From: an uncultured Paracoccaceae bacterium
Lineage (GTDB): Bacteria > Pseudomonadota > Alphaproteobacteria > Rhodobacterales > Rhodobacteraceae
Length of the DNA stretch: 38,253 nucleotides
Reading direction: 5' to 3'
NCBI GenBank assembly: GCA_937883775.1
Contig: CAKZXZ010000033.1
Coordinates: forward strand, 1-38,253
This document shows positions 24,739 to 32,818 of the stretch, piece by piece (position 1 is the first letter of the stretch; every line of letters begins with the position of its first letter). Below the pieces are notes generated by a model, which was not told the origin of the DNA, ran no database searches, and worked only from the letters and a program-made list of their open reading frames with translations. The translations under genes and the position numbers were made by a program.

Positions 24739-25935
24739 TTGGCAAAGACACTTCCATATGGTCGTCAAAGTGTTACTGAAGCGGATATCAATGCCGTTGT
24801 CGATGTTTTGCGGGGACCTTTCTGGACGACCGGTCCGAAGGTTTTGGCCTTTGAGGAAGCCTTGGCCGAGGTCACAGAAGCCGATCATTGTGTTTCTGTA
24901 TCTAACGGAACAGCGGCGCTTCAGATACTCTACCAGGCAGCCGGTTTAACCTGTGGGGATGTGATCATCGTCCCTGCAATAACCTTTCTTGCCACTGCAA
25001 ATGCCGCCGAATTCCTAGGCGCGCGTGCAGTCTTTGCAGATGTCGATCCACAGAGTGGCTTGATGACCCCGGAGACTTTTGCGGCTGCGATTGATCGATA
25101 TCCCGAAGCGCGATATGCGGTTGCTGTTCATTTGAACGGGCGAAGCTGCGACATGCAAGGACTTGCAGAGTTGGCTCATGCCAATGACGTCATGCTGTTT
25201 GAGGACGCCGCACATGCTCTTGGTTCACAAACAAGAGCTGACAATGAAGTCGTGCCGGTCGGTAAGAACGCATTCTCCGCAGGGAGTTGTTTCTCATTTC
25301 ATCCGGTGAAGACGGTTGCGATGGGCGAGGGCGGCGCTATTACGTTCCAAGATGCAGCAACAGCTGAACGGGCAAGGCTACTGCGAAGTCACGGGATGTC
25401 GCGCAACAAAAACACTGCGCACGAACTGCTGTTGGATGATGACGGGCAGCTGGAACCTTGGTGTTATGTGATGGATCAGCCAGGGCACAATGTTCGTGTG
25501 ACGGATATTCAGTGTGCCCTTGGGTTGTCACAGCTAGCGCGGTTGCCGGAGACGATCGAAATCCGTCGTTGTCATGTTCAGCAGTATAACGAACGGTTTG
25601 CTGATCACGCCGAGTTGGTCTTTCCAGTTGCATCGGAAGATATCGATGTCACGACATGGCATCTATATCCGATCTTATGTCAGGCAGGTCGGGCCGCACG
25701 AGCGGCACTGTATAGAGCGTTGAGGGATCAGCACATCAATCCGCAGATCCACTATATTCCTCTGCCGCTACAACCTTACTTTAAGGGCCGTTGTGATATG
25801 AACCAGATTCCAGGTGCCATATCATATTATGAGCGTTGCCTTTCGCTTCCACTTTACGTTGGTCTGACACCAGAAGACATAGACCGTGTCGCGGATACGG
25901 TTATCGACTTTCTTGAGGTGTTCTCAGAACCGTAA
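24739..25935 (+). CDS. pseC: UDP-4-amino-4,6-dideoxy-N-acetyl-beta-L-altrosamine transaminase (PseC)
   Basis: A 398-residue DegT/DnrJ/EryC1-type PLP aminotransferase acting after PseB. PYGRQSVTEADI at the start, TTGPKVLAFE, VSNGTAALQILY, FEDAAHALGS (154-163) and CFSFHPVKTVAMGEGG with the PLP lysine at 191 are all typical of PseC. The start is TTG 24739, with AGAGGA nine bases upstream; no ATG lies near enough to restore the conserved N-terminus. The last 35 bases overlap the 3' end of a convergent methyltransferase gene. With PseB it forms a two-gene plus-strand unit. Confidence 0.94.
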   Translation: MAKTLPYGRQSVTEADINAVVDVLRGPFWTTGPKVLAFEEALAEVTEADHCVSVSNGTAALQILYQAAGLTCGDVIIVPAITFLATANAAEFLGARAVFADVDPQSGLMTPETFAAAIDRYPEARYAVAVHLNGRSCDMQGLAELAHANDVMLFEDAAHALGSQTRADNEVVPVGKNAFSAGSCFSFHPVKTVAMGEGGAITFQDAATAERARLLRSHGMSRNKNTAHELLLDDDGQLEPWCYVMDQPGHNVRVTDIQCALGLSQLARLPETIEIRRCHVQQYNERFADHAELVFPVASEDIDVTTWHLYPILCQAGRAARAALYRALRDQHINPQIHYIPLPLQPYFKGRCDMNQIPGAISYYERCLSLPLYVGLTPEDIDRVADTVIDFLEVFSEP

Positions 25936-26677
25936 AGAACATCTCGGTCAGAGCTGGCGCAAGCTTTGGAGTTACAGTTCTTTCAAACCAATCAACAAAA
26001 GATCGAACATCGGGCTTTAAGAGATGCTTGTGGTAATCCTTTCTAAAGGCCTCATGTGCAGATCCTCGCTCGAAGGCGGTCTCGAAGAATGCGGAGTTGG
26101 CAAGAAATAACCCTATAGGTGCTGTTTCAATGACATCACATCCGAGCTTCTCTGCAAGCTCATTGAAATCATCTGGGGTGGCACAGCTTCGGGTTGTTTT
26201 CATTCTTTGTTTTAAGACAGCGTCCCTGACTCTTGACTCCGGGAAGTAGTCATTCAAGACATCGACAATTCCTTTGGAACGGTGGTGCGCAATAACCACT
26301 CCACCAGGTTTGCAGACGCGGACTTGTTCGGAAAGCGCATCTCTCCATCTTGGCAGATGTGACAACAACATGCGGGAGTAGACGACGTCAAAGCTATCTT
26401 CTTTGAATGGAAGATCATGACAGTCTCCAACAATTGTTTGAATGGGCAGGCCCTTCCCCAAGTTTGAAATTTGCTGAAGACGGTCGGGTTGTTGATCAAA
26501 ACAAGTCACATGCGATTTGCAGAGATCAGCTACGGGGAGCGCAACAGCGCCATCACCAGCACCTACATCAAGCACTTTGCTACCATTCTCCACATACTTC
26601 ATGATAAAGTCGCAACTTTGATAGCGGAAGATTTCGTTGTCAGGATCAATAGCGGCGTTTTGATCTGGATATGTCAA
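25901..26677 (-). CDS. SAM-dependent class I methyltransferase
   Basis: A 258-residue methyltransferase. Residues about 34-46 (KVLDVGAGDGAVA) are motif I, CFDQQPDRLQ gives the SAM-ribose acid, GDCHDLPF is the adenine motif, and SFDVVYSRMLLSHLP is motif IV of the UbiE/Methyltransf_11 group. The C-terminal third is a separate helical part. The start is TTG 26677, which overlaps the stop of the upstream capsule-type gene (TTGA) with AAGGA nine bases before it; the nearest ATG would remove motif I context. The target, probably a sugar or glycan hydroxyl, is unknown. The 35-base 3' overlap with pseC is unusually long for convergent genes. Confidence 0.83.
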   Translation of the reverse strand: MTYPDQNAAIDPDNEIFRYQSCDFIMKYVENGSKVLDVGAGDGAVALPVADLCKSHVTCFDQQPDRLQQISNLGKGLPIQTIVGDCHDLPFKEDSFDVVYSRMLLSHLPRWRDALSEQVRVCKPGGVVIAHHRSKGIVDVLNDYFPESRVRDAVLKQRMKTTRSCATPDDFNELAEKLGCDVIETAPIGLFLANSAFFETAFERGSAHEAFRKDYHKHLLKPDVRSFVDWFERTVTPKLAPALTEMFFTVLRTPQESR

Positions 26678-28302
26678 ATCTGACTGTCCTTTTGCTTTAG
26701 TTTTTCAAAATCCGTAAGGAGTGCGACGACACGTTCGACTTGTTCTTCCTCGCTGACATTTACACCAGCTTGAAAACTTGCATTGCCGTAACAGATCTCG
26801 CCCGCATCCTCGAGCGCTCCAATAAATGCCCTGACATCGTCAGGATCTGGAACTCTACCAGCTGCGATGGCTTCTAGCGCATCATGACAGGCTTGAGGCC
26901 CCCTGATGTAGTGAACGCTTTCACAGTCGCGGTACCATGCATTCCCAAACACAAGAACAGGTATTCCGCGCAGGCTGGCCTCGACACCCACGAAGCCGGT
27001 CAGCGTTGCCACTGCTTTGGTCTCGTCCAACAGGTCTGACGTTCTAACGTTCATTGAAACCAGCTCTGTCCGCGGGAGTTCCGCAAGTCGAACGTAGTCT
27101 TCTTCACGTCTAGACATCTCTCCTTCCCCTCCGAACGAAAACTGCGACGGATGTTCCTTGATCAGCAGTTGCCAACCTCTTGGTAGCGACTGACTTAACA
27201 ACTGCGCGACAAGGAACTGGTCGGAGTAGCTTTCAGCGTCAGGACAAGACGTACGCTCTGGCTGGTAATGCAATGCCAGCAGAACAAATGGCTTTCCTGT
27301 GTCAGGCAGTTTCGCGTTCTCTTCATAGGCTCGCTGGAGTCTAATTTTCTGAAGATACGCCCATATCTGGTAGTCGCTATATGCGCCTTTGGTTAGCTTT
27401 GGGGCCCGCAAGGGTTTACCTGGTTGTTTGAATATCTTCCGGATTGGCTGCGCTCGATTGGCGAGACGGTCAGGTGACAAATTGTGCTTTGATTTCACAA
27501 GCACATTTTCGGCCTCAGGCTTCGGATCCATCACCAGTGGCAGATTGAAGTCTGGGTCCGCATCCAAAATGGTCTCGATCTTTTGTCGCAGAACAACCTT
27601 CCGGTCTTCGCGTTCACGCACCTGATTAATATACCATGGATCTTCTTTCCGCGGTGCTGTTATGCCGCTAAGTAACTCTGACATTTCAGGGGATATATTG
27701 GTATCTCCGGTGGCTCGGCGGCGTGTGTAGTGATGTTTGAGAGCTGGTGCGCTTTGGGCGAAATGTGGAAGAACAAGGTGGCGGCCCAGCAACTGTGTCG
27801 GCGTGATCATCCTGACAGGAATTTCATGGGCAACACAGACATCATGTAGTACCAGATCCGCTGGCGAATGTGGAGGTGCGTTGAAGATGCACATCTTGAT
27901 CCCGCGTTTTAATACTACGGAATGCCAGTGATGAAGATACCATTGATAGGCTGTTCTTCGCGCACGCGTTTCAAACGACTCCGCCAAAGACATCCGATCC
28001 ATCAACTCCATGATGCGTTGCTCCGTTACGGCGAAGGACTTCATCAGGTCATGGTCGAGGCAGATTTCCGGAAATGCAACTGACCCTTCCGAACTGATGC
28101 AACGATTGAGATCTGCAAACTCATGCAACACGGTTTCTGGAAAGTTGCTTGCAAGTACTTCTTTATCAAGAGAATTGACGATCCAATAAGATGGTTTCCA
28201 GCCCAGCGTATCCGAAAGTCTCTTGACGATTTCGATCCATGTTTCCGACCGTCCCAGTGAGTATACTGTAGGCAGGACAGGCGGAGTATCTCTCTGGTTC
28301 AC
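26674..28302 (-). CDS. Capsule-polysaccharide-synthesis-type (KpsC/KpsS-like) GT-B protein
   Basis: A protein of about 542 residues. The chosen start is GTG 28300-28302, with GGAG nine bases upstream; the frame could extend five codons to a TTG. The C-terminal half carries LLIKEHPSQFSFGGEG and TGFVGVEASLRGIPVLVFGNAWY, which strongly resemble the Lys-Glu-His-Pro and Thr-Gly-x3-x-Glu-Ala blocks of the capsule synthase family, whose best known members are beta-Kdo transferases. The N-terminal half is helical with many basic residues. Whether it transfers Kdo, a nonulosonate or another sugar cannot be said. It is coupled to the methyltransferase and divergent from the GT4 gene. Confidence 0.76.
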   Translation of the reverse strand: MNQRDTPPVLPTVYSLGRSETWIEIVKRLSDTLGWKPSYWIVNSLDKEVLASNFPETVLHEFADLNRCISSEGSVAFPEICLDHDLMKSFAVTEQRIMELMDRMSLAESFETRARRTAYQWYLHHWHSVVLKRGIKMCIFNAPPHSPADLVLHDVCVAHEIPVRMITPTQLLGRHLVLPHFAQSAPALKHHYTRRRATGDTNISPEMSELLSGITAPRKEDPWYINQVREREDRKVVLRQKIETILDADPDFNLPLVMDPKPEAENVLVKSKHNLSPDRLANRAQPIRKIFKQPGKPLRAPKLTKGAYSDYQIWAYLQKIRLQRAYEENAKLPDTGKPFVLLALHYQPERTSCPDAESYSDQFLVAQLLSQSLPRGWQLLIKEHPSQFSFGGEGEMSRREEDYVRLAELPRTELVSMNVRTSDLLDETKAVATLTGFVGVEASLRGIPVLVFGNAWYRDCESVHYIRGPQACHDALEAIAAGRVPDPDDVRAFIGALEDAGEICYGNASFQAGVNVSEEEQVERVVALLTDFEKLKQKDSQI

Positions 28303-28465
28303 GGAACTGGTCTCCAAAAAAGCTTAGTTGCGCTGCGATACGATGGAACCTGGCGGTAGAGCAACAGCTACAATCGCTATCTGTGTCGCTGCTTAGCATT
28401 GCCCAGTTGTGTTCTGCCGCTTATGGAGGGACATCTGCGACGTGAACGTGCTGGAAGAATTGCCG
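28303..28465. promoter_or_regulatory. Divergent intergenic region between capsule-type gene and GT4 gene
   Basis: This stretch of about 160 bases must hold promoters for both genes. I see no clear -35/-10 pair and no notable palindrome. GGAGGG near 28425 could serve a GTG start at 28442 of the GT4 gene instead of the ATG at 28466. Confidence 0.25.
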
Positions 28466-29962
28466 ATGGTTTCGATCTTAGTTCTAACTTACCATGAGAT
28501 CACCGAGGACCCGCGCGTGTTCAAACAAGCTCGTGCTCTTGCCAAGGCTGGACACTCAATCACAGCGATCAGCGATCGGCCAGAGGGTTATGCTGCAGCC
28601 GAGACATGCGAGGGTATTGATGTCACACGTGTCGTTGCGTTCGATCCCTGGGCGATGAAGCCGGATGACATGGAATTCACACTGGACTACGTGCGTTCTG
28701 GCCCAAAGTCTCGCGAACTGCTGACACCTCTTCTCACGCACACTTTTACGCGTCCCGATTACCCACCGATATCTGCTCGGCTTAAAGAGGTTTTGGAAGC
28801 CCCACGTTTTCAGAAGGCCTATTATCGTAATGCTTCCGGCTTGTCGCGCATGCGGCGCAAAGCCGAGCATATCGCGTTCAAGTCTATCGCAAAGCTTCGC
28901 CTTCGGTCGGATGAAAACGCCGCTGCGAAGCTTTTGAAGAAACAGGCCAAAGCTAAGCGCGATCTTAATATGATCGTCCGCGAAATGGCCCAATGCAATT
29001 CATTTATCTTCGCCAAGCAGGTTTTGCAGGTAGAGTTGAAGACAATTCCGGACATTGTGCACGCGCATGACCTTTATACGTTGCCCGCTGCGCTTTTGCT
29101 GAAGAAAAAGTATGGTTGCAAGGTTGTCTACGACGCTCATGAGATCGAAACTGCCCGCGCCTCAAAGATACCCGAGGGTGGAGAGCAGTATGTCGATGAT
29201 CTTGAGTTAGATTGCCTTGAGCATGTCGACGCTCTCGTGACTGTCTCGTATACGATTGCTGATTTCTATGCTCAACGCTTTGATGGTCCTCATCCTACTG
29301 TCGTTATGAACGCGCCGGAGGTTTCCTTAACGAAGGAGCAGGCGCGCGAGCAGGGAAAGGATATCCGAAGTCTTCTTGGTCTTGGTGAAGAAGTGCCTCT
29401 ACTTGTGTATACCGGTGGCATTCAACGCGAGAACCGTGGTCTGGATAAAGTGGCTCAGGCTTTGACTGAGCTCCCAGACGTGCATCTTGTCACTGTGGGG
29501 CCTCGGCATCATATTAATGACGAGTGGCTACGCAATCACGCTGAAGTCAATAAAGTCAGTAACCGTGTTCATCTTGTTGACGCCGTGCCTGCCGATGAGG
29601 TGGTCGGTGTTATCTCGTCTGCCGACTGCGCTATCATACCTATCCAAGGCGTTACGCTCTCTTACCAACTTGCAATGCCAAACAAGCTATTCGAGGCGGC
29701 TACGGCCCAAATGCCTATAGTGGTTTCGGATCTGCCGGATATGCGAGCTTTTGTTGAGGAGCTGGGTATTGGTCGGGCGATATCAGAGAACTCACCGACA
29801 GGGATTGCAGAGACAGTTAAAATTGTTCTGAACAATAAGACCGACTACGCAGGTCGCCGTGACTATGTGCAGATTATGCAGAAACAGTATTCGTGGTCAG
29901 CGCAGGTTGAGCGGTTACTTCATCTTTATCAGGACCTGACAAAAGTCGGACAGTTGACCTAA
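28466..29962 (+). CDS. GT4-type glycosyltransferase
   Basis: About 498 residues from ATG 28466 (MVSILVLTYHEI); upstream in-frame GTG starts at 28442 or 28409 cannot be excluded, as one follows GGAGGG. It is a GT-B retaining glycosyltransferase: EDPRVFKQARALAKAGH near the start, PDIVHAHDLYTLPAA and VVYDAHEIETAR in the acceptor domain, LVYTGGIQRENRGLDKV and LAMPNKLFEAATAQMPIVVSD in the donor domain. These include the late Glu block seen in GT4. A basic, helical insertion of about 100 residues (near 110-200) is longer than usual. It probably adds a hexose or uronic acid to the glycan at the cytoplasmic face. A 45-base gap leads to wbpA. Confidence 0.85.
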   Translation: MVSILVLTYHEITEDPRVFKQARALAKAGHSITAISDRPEGYAAAETCEGIDVTRVVAFDPWAMKPDDMEFTLDYVRSGPKSRELLTPLLTHTFTRPDYPPISARLKEVLEAPRFQKAYYRNASGLSRMRRKAEHIAFKSIAKLRLRSDENAAAKLLKKQAKAKRDLNMIVREMAQCNSFIFAKQVLQVELKTIPDIVHAHDLYTLPAALLLKKKYGCKVVYDAHEIETARASKIPEGGEQYVDDLELDCLEHVDALVTVSYTIADFYAQRFDGPHPTVVMNAPEVSLTKEQAREQGKDIRSLLGLGEEVPLLVYTGGIQRENRGLDKVAQALTELPDVHLVTVGPRHHINDEWLRNHAEVNKVSNRVHLVDAVPADEVVGVISSADCAIIPIQGVTLSYQLAMPNKLFEAATAQMPIVVSDLPDMRAFVEELGIGRAISENSPTGIAETVKIVLNNKTDYAGRRDYVQIMQKQYSWSAQVERLLHLYQDLTKVGQLT

Positions 29963-30007
29963 GTTCGCCACCTACCTAAAGCATGGCGGAGAACTTGGGA
30001 TAGAACT

Positions 30008-31303
30008 GTGAAACCTCTTCAAGATAATGGCTCAACAAAAAAAATTGGCGTAATTGGCCTAGGTTATGTCGGTATTCCTCTCGCACTCCGTATCTCTGAG
30101 GTAGGGATGCCTGTCTTGGGCTTTGACGTTATCCCCGCCCGCGTCGACCAGCTCAATGCAGGTCAAAGCCCGATTAAGCATATTTCTACCGACGATATCA
30201 CCACGATGCGCAACGCTGGTTTCGAAGCGACCACTGATTTCTCTCGCGCCTCAGAATGTGATGCGCTGATTATCTGCGTGCCGACGCCGCTCGACAAAAC
30301 GCGGGAGCCGGATCTGAGCTTTGTCACGGCGACGATGGACTCGATAGCGCCATATCTGAGCAAGGGGCAGTTGTTGAGCCTTGAGAGCACCACTTGGCCA
30401 GGCACCACCAAGGAGGTCTTGTTGCCGTATGTTGAGAAGGCTGGGCTTGAGGTCGGTAAAGATTTCTATCTGGTTTACTCGCCCGAGCGGGAGGATCCGG
30501 GCAACGCCAACTTCAACACGCAGACGATCCCGAAGATCGTGGGTGGGCATACGAAAGCCTGTCTGGACGCAGGTGTCGCGCTGTATGGAGCGTTCATTGA
30601 CCATGTGGTGCCGGTCAGTTCGACCGAAGCGGCGGAGATGGTCAAGCTGCTGGAGAATATCCATCGCTCGATCAATATCGGCCTCGTGAACGAGATGAAG
30701 ATCGTGGCCGATGCCATGGATCTGGACATCTTCGAGGTGATTGATGCGGCCAAGACGAAGCCTTTTGGCTTTACCGCGTATTATCCGGGGCCGGGGATTG
30801 GGGGGCACTGCATTCCGATTGATCCGTTCTACCTCACCTGGAAAGCGCGTGAATATGGGTTGCATACGCGGTTCATTGAGCTGGCAGGTGAGATCAACGC
30901 GAAGATGCCGCAATATGTGGTCGACAAGACTGTGCGCGCTTTGAATGAGGCTGGTAAGTCGTTGAAAGGCGCCAAGGTTTTGGCCTTGGGGATTGCCTAT
31001 AAGCGGGACGTCGATGACATGCGCGAGAGCCCTTCGGTTTTCGTCATGGAGCTGCTGCGCGATTGGGGCGCGGACGTGGCCTATTCGGACCCGAATGTGC
31101 CGGTCTTCCCCGAGATGCGGGAGCATGATTTTGATCTGAGCTCGGTTGATCTGACGCCGGAAAGCCTGGCCTCTTATGATGCGGTGATCCTGCTGACGGA
31201 TCACTCGGATTTCGATTATGAGATGATCCGCGATTACGCGAAGATCGTGGTAGATACACGCGGGAAATTCCGTGATGGCGGCGATCATATCCGCCGCGCT
31301 TGA
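30008..31303 (+). CDS. wbpA: UDP-N-acetyl-D-glucosamine 6-dehydrogenase (WbpA-like)
   Basis: The 431-residue nucleotide-sugar dehydrogenase shows [11 protein letters not shown] (16-26) for [32 protein letters not shown] and the catalytic Cys268 in [29 protein letters not shown] follows. The pattern fits the UDP-GlcNAc/UDP-GlcNAcA group (WbpA) better than UDP-glucose dehydrogenase. It starts with GTG 30008. The following genes encode WbpB, WbpD and WbpE homologues, so it most likely makes UDP-GlcNAcA for UDP-GlcNAc(3NAc)A. Base and codon use changes within the gene: the first roughly 250-300 bases resemble the lower-GC block before it, and the rest resembles the high-GC flank, with many GGG, CGG and G-ending codons. 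Confidence 0.92.
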   Translation: MKPLQDNGSTKKIGVIGLGYVGIPLALRISEVGMPVLGFDVIPARVDQLNAGQSPIKHISTDDITTMRNAGFEATTDFSRASECDALIICVPTPLDKTREPDLSFVTATMDSIAPYLSKGQLLSLESTTWPGTTKEVLLPYVEKAGLEVGKDFYLVYSPEREDPGNANFNTQTIPKIVGGHTKACLDAGVALYGAFIDHVVPVSSTEAAEMVKLLENIHRSINIGLVNEMKIVADAMDLDIFEVIDAAKTKPFGFTAYYPGPGIGGHCIPIDPFYLTWKAREYGLHTRFIELAGEINAKMPQYVVDKTVRALNEAGKSLKGAKVLALGIAYKRDVDDMRESPSVFVMELLRDWGADVAYSDPNVPVFPEMREHDFDLSSVDLTPESLASYDAVILLTDHSDFDYEMIRDYAKIVVDTRGKFRDGGDHIRRA

Positions 31304-31313
31304 GGAACGACAC

Positions 31314-32249
31314 ATGACCAATTACGCCCTGATCGGAGCCGCCGGCTACATCGCCCCGCGCCATCTGAAAGCGATGAAAGAGACGGGCGGGACGCTGGTT
31401 GCGGCCTATGACATCAATGACAGCGTCGGGATCATGGACAGCCATTTCCCCGATGCCGCGTTCTTTACCGAGTTTGAGCAGTTCGATGCGTTTGTGCAGG
31501 ATCGCGGTGGGATTGACTATATAGGGATTTGCTCGCCCAACTATCTGCACAAGTCGCATATGGCGTTTACCTTGCGCGCGGGGGCGGATGCGATTTGTGA
31601 AAAGCCGCTTGTTCTGAACCCGTCGGATCTGGATGATCTGGCCAAGCTGGAGGCCGAGACGAGCCGGAAGATCAACACCATCCTGCAACTGCGCTTGCAT
31701 CCGGCGATTATGGCTTTGCGCGACAAGATCAAAGCCGGGCCGAAGGACAAGATCTATGACGTCGATCTGGGGTATTTCACCTCGCGCGGGGCTTGGTATC
31801 ACGCCTCGTGGAAGGGTCTGACTCATAAATCTGGCGGCATCGCCAGCAATATTGGCGTGCACTTTTATGACATGCTGTCGTTTGTGTTCGGGCCGATGAA
31901 AACGAATATCGTGCATCACCGGGCGGCGGATAGCTCGGCCGGGTATCTGGAGTTTGAGCAGGCCCGCGTGCGCTGGGTTCTGTCCATCAACCGCGATCAT
32001 CTGCCGCCGCAGACGCCAGAAGGGCAGTCAACTTATCGCTCGATCACCGTAGATGGGGACGAGATCGAATTTTCGGGCGGGTTCACTGATTTGCACACCG
32101 CGAGCTATCAGAACGTGCTGGACGGCAATGGCTATGGTCTAGACGTAGTGCGGCCTTCGATTGAAGTTGTCAGCCACATTCGCGATGCGGCTCTAGAGCC
32201 CGAGAAGGGTGAGCAGCATCCGATGCTGAAGGGTATTCTGGCCGCATGA
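31314..32249 (+). CDS. wbpB: UDP-GlcNAcA 3-dehydrogenase (WbpB-like Gfo/Idh/MocA oxidoreductase)
   Basis: A 311-residue Gfo/Idh/MocA protein: LIGAAGYIAPRHLKAM (6-21), SPNYLHKSHMAFTLRAGADAICEKP with the EKP lysine at residue 97, and GGIASNIGVHFYDML with the substrate-domain His and Asp. This is the WbpB pattern. It oxidises C-3 of UDP-GlcNAcA, in Pseudomonas in a linked cycle with the aminotransferase WbpE. The start is ATG 31314, with AGGA seven bases upstream; the open frame extends into the 3' end of wbpA. Its stop overlaps the wbpD start (ATGA at 32246-32249). Confidence 0.92.
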   Translation: MTNYALIGAAGYIAPRHLKAMKETGGTLVAAYDINDSVGIMDSHFPDAAFFTEFEQFDAFVQDRGGIDYIGICSPNYLHKSHMAFTLRAGADAICEKPLVLNPSDLDDLAKLEAETSRKINTILQLRLHPAIMALRDKIKAGPKDKIYDVDLGYFTSRGAWYHASWKGLTHKSGGIASNIGVHFYDMLSFVFGPMKTNIVHHRAADSSAGYLEFEQARVRWVLSINRDHLPPQTPEGQSTYRSITVDGDEIEFSGGFTDLHTASYQNVLDGNGYGLDVVRPSIEVVSHIRDAALEPEKGEQHPMLKGILAA

Positions 32250-32818
32250 TCGACCCCACCGCCTTTGTCCATGAAAGTGCCTATGTCGATGATGGGGTCG
32301 AGATCGGGGCAGGGACGAAGATCTGGCATTTCGTGCATGTGCTGGGCGGGACCCGTATTGGTTGCGATGTGATCCTTGGGCAGAACGTCATGGCGGGGCC
32401 GAATGTCGTTATCGGAGATGGCTGCAAGGTTCAGAACAACGTGGCGCTGTACAAGGGCGTGACGTTGGAGCGGGACGTGTTTTGCGGGCCGTCTTGTGTG
32501 TTTACCAACGTGCTGACCCCGCGCGCGCATGTGGAGCGCAAGGACGAGTTTGGCGAGACATTCGTGGGGCAGGGCGCGACGATTGGGGCGAATGCGACGG
32601 TCGTTTGTGGCAACCGCCTTGGTGCGTTTTGTATGATTGCCGCAGGGGCTGTGGTGACTAGGGATGTGCCTGATTTCGCGCTGGTTGCCGGCGTGCCTGC
32701 GAAGCATATCGGATGGGTCAGCCGGTCCGGTGACCGTTTGGGCGATGATCTGATTTGCCCACGCACGGGTGAGCGGTATGTGGAAGAGAACGGTGTACTC
32801 CGGCTGGAGGAAAGCTGA
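32246..32818 (+). CDS. wbpD: UDP-GlcNAc3NA N-acetyltransferase (WbpD-like)
   Basis: A 190-residue left-handed beta-helix acetyltransferase with repeated hexapeptides (for example IGAGTKIWHF, IGCDVILGQNV, IGANATVVCG, IAAGAVV). The segments HVLGGTRIG, KVQNNVALYKGV and GPSCVFTN are typical of WbpD. It acetylates the 3-amino group using acetyl-CoA, giving UDP-GlcNAc(3NAc)A. The start is inside the wbpB stop, and its TGA overlaps the wbpE ATG. The short C-terminal extension (CPRTGERYVEENGVLRL) is common in relatives. Confidence 0.93.
   Translation: MIDPTAFVHESAYVDDGVEIGAGTKIWHFVHVLGGTRIGCDVILGQNVMAGPNVVIGDGCKVQNNVALYKGVTLERDVFCGPSCVFTNVLTPRAHVERKDEFGETFVGQGATIGANATVVCGNRLGAFCMIAAGAVVTRDVPDFALVAGVPAKHIGWVSRSGDRLGDDLICPRTGERYVEENGVLRLEES

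Noticed and set aside
30251-32000. Two long minus-strand frames (356 and 318 residues)
   Set aside because: They are antisense to wbpA and wbpB, which have complete catalytic motifs; the antisense products are Arg/His/Pro-rich with no family features.
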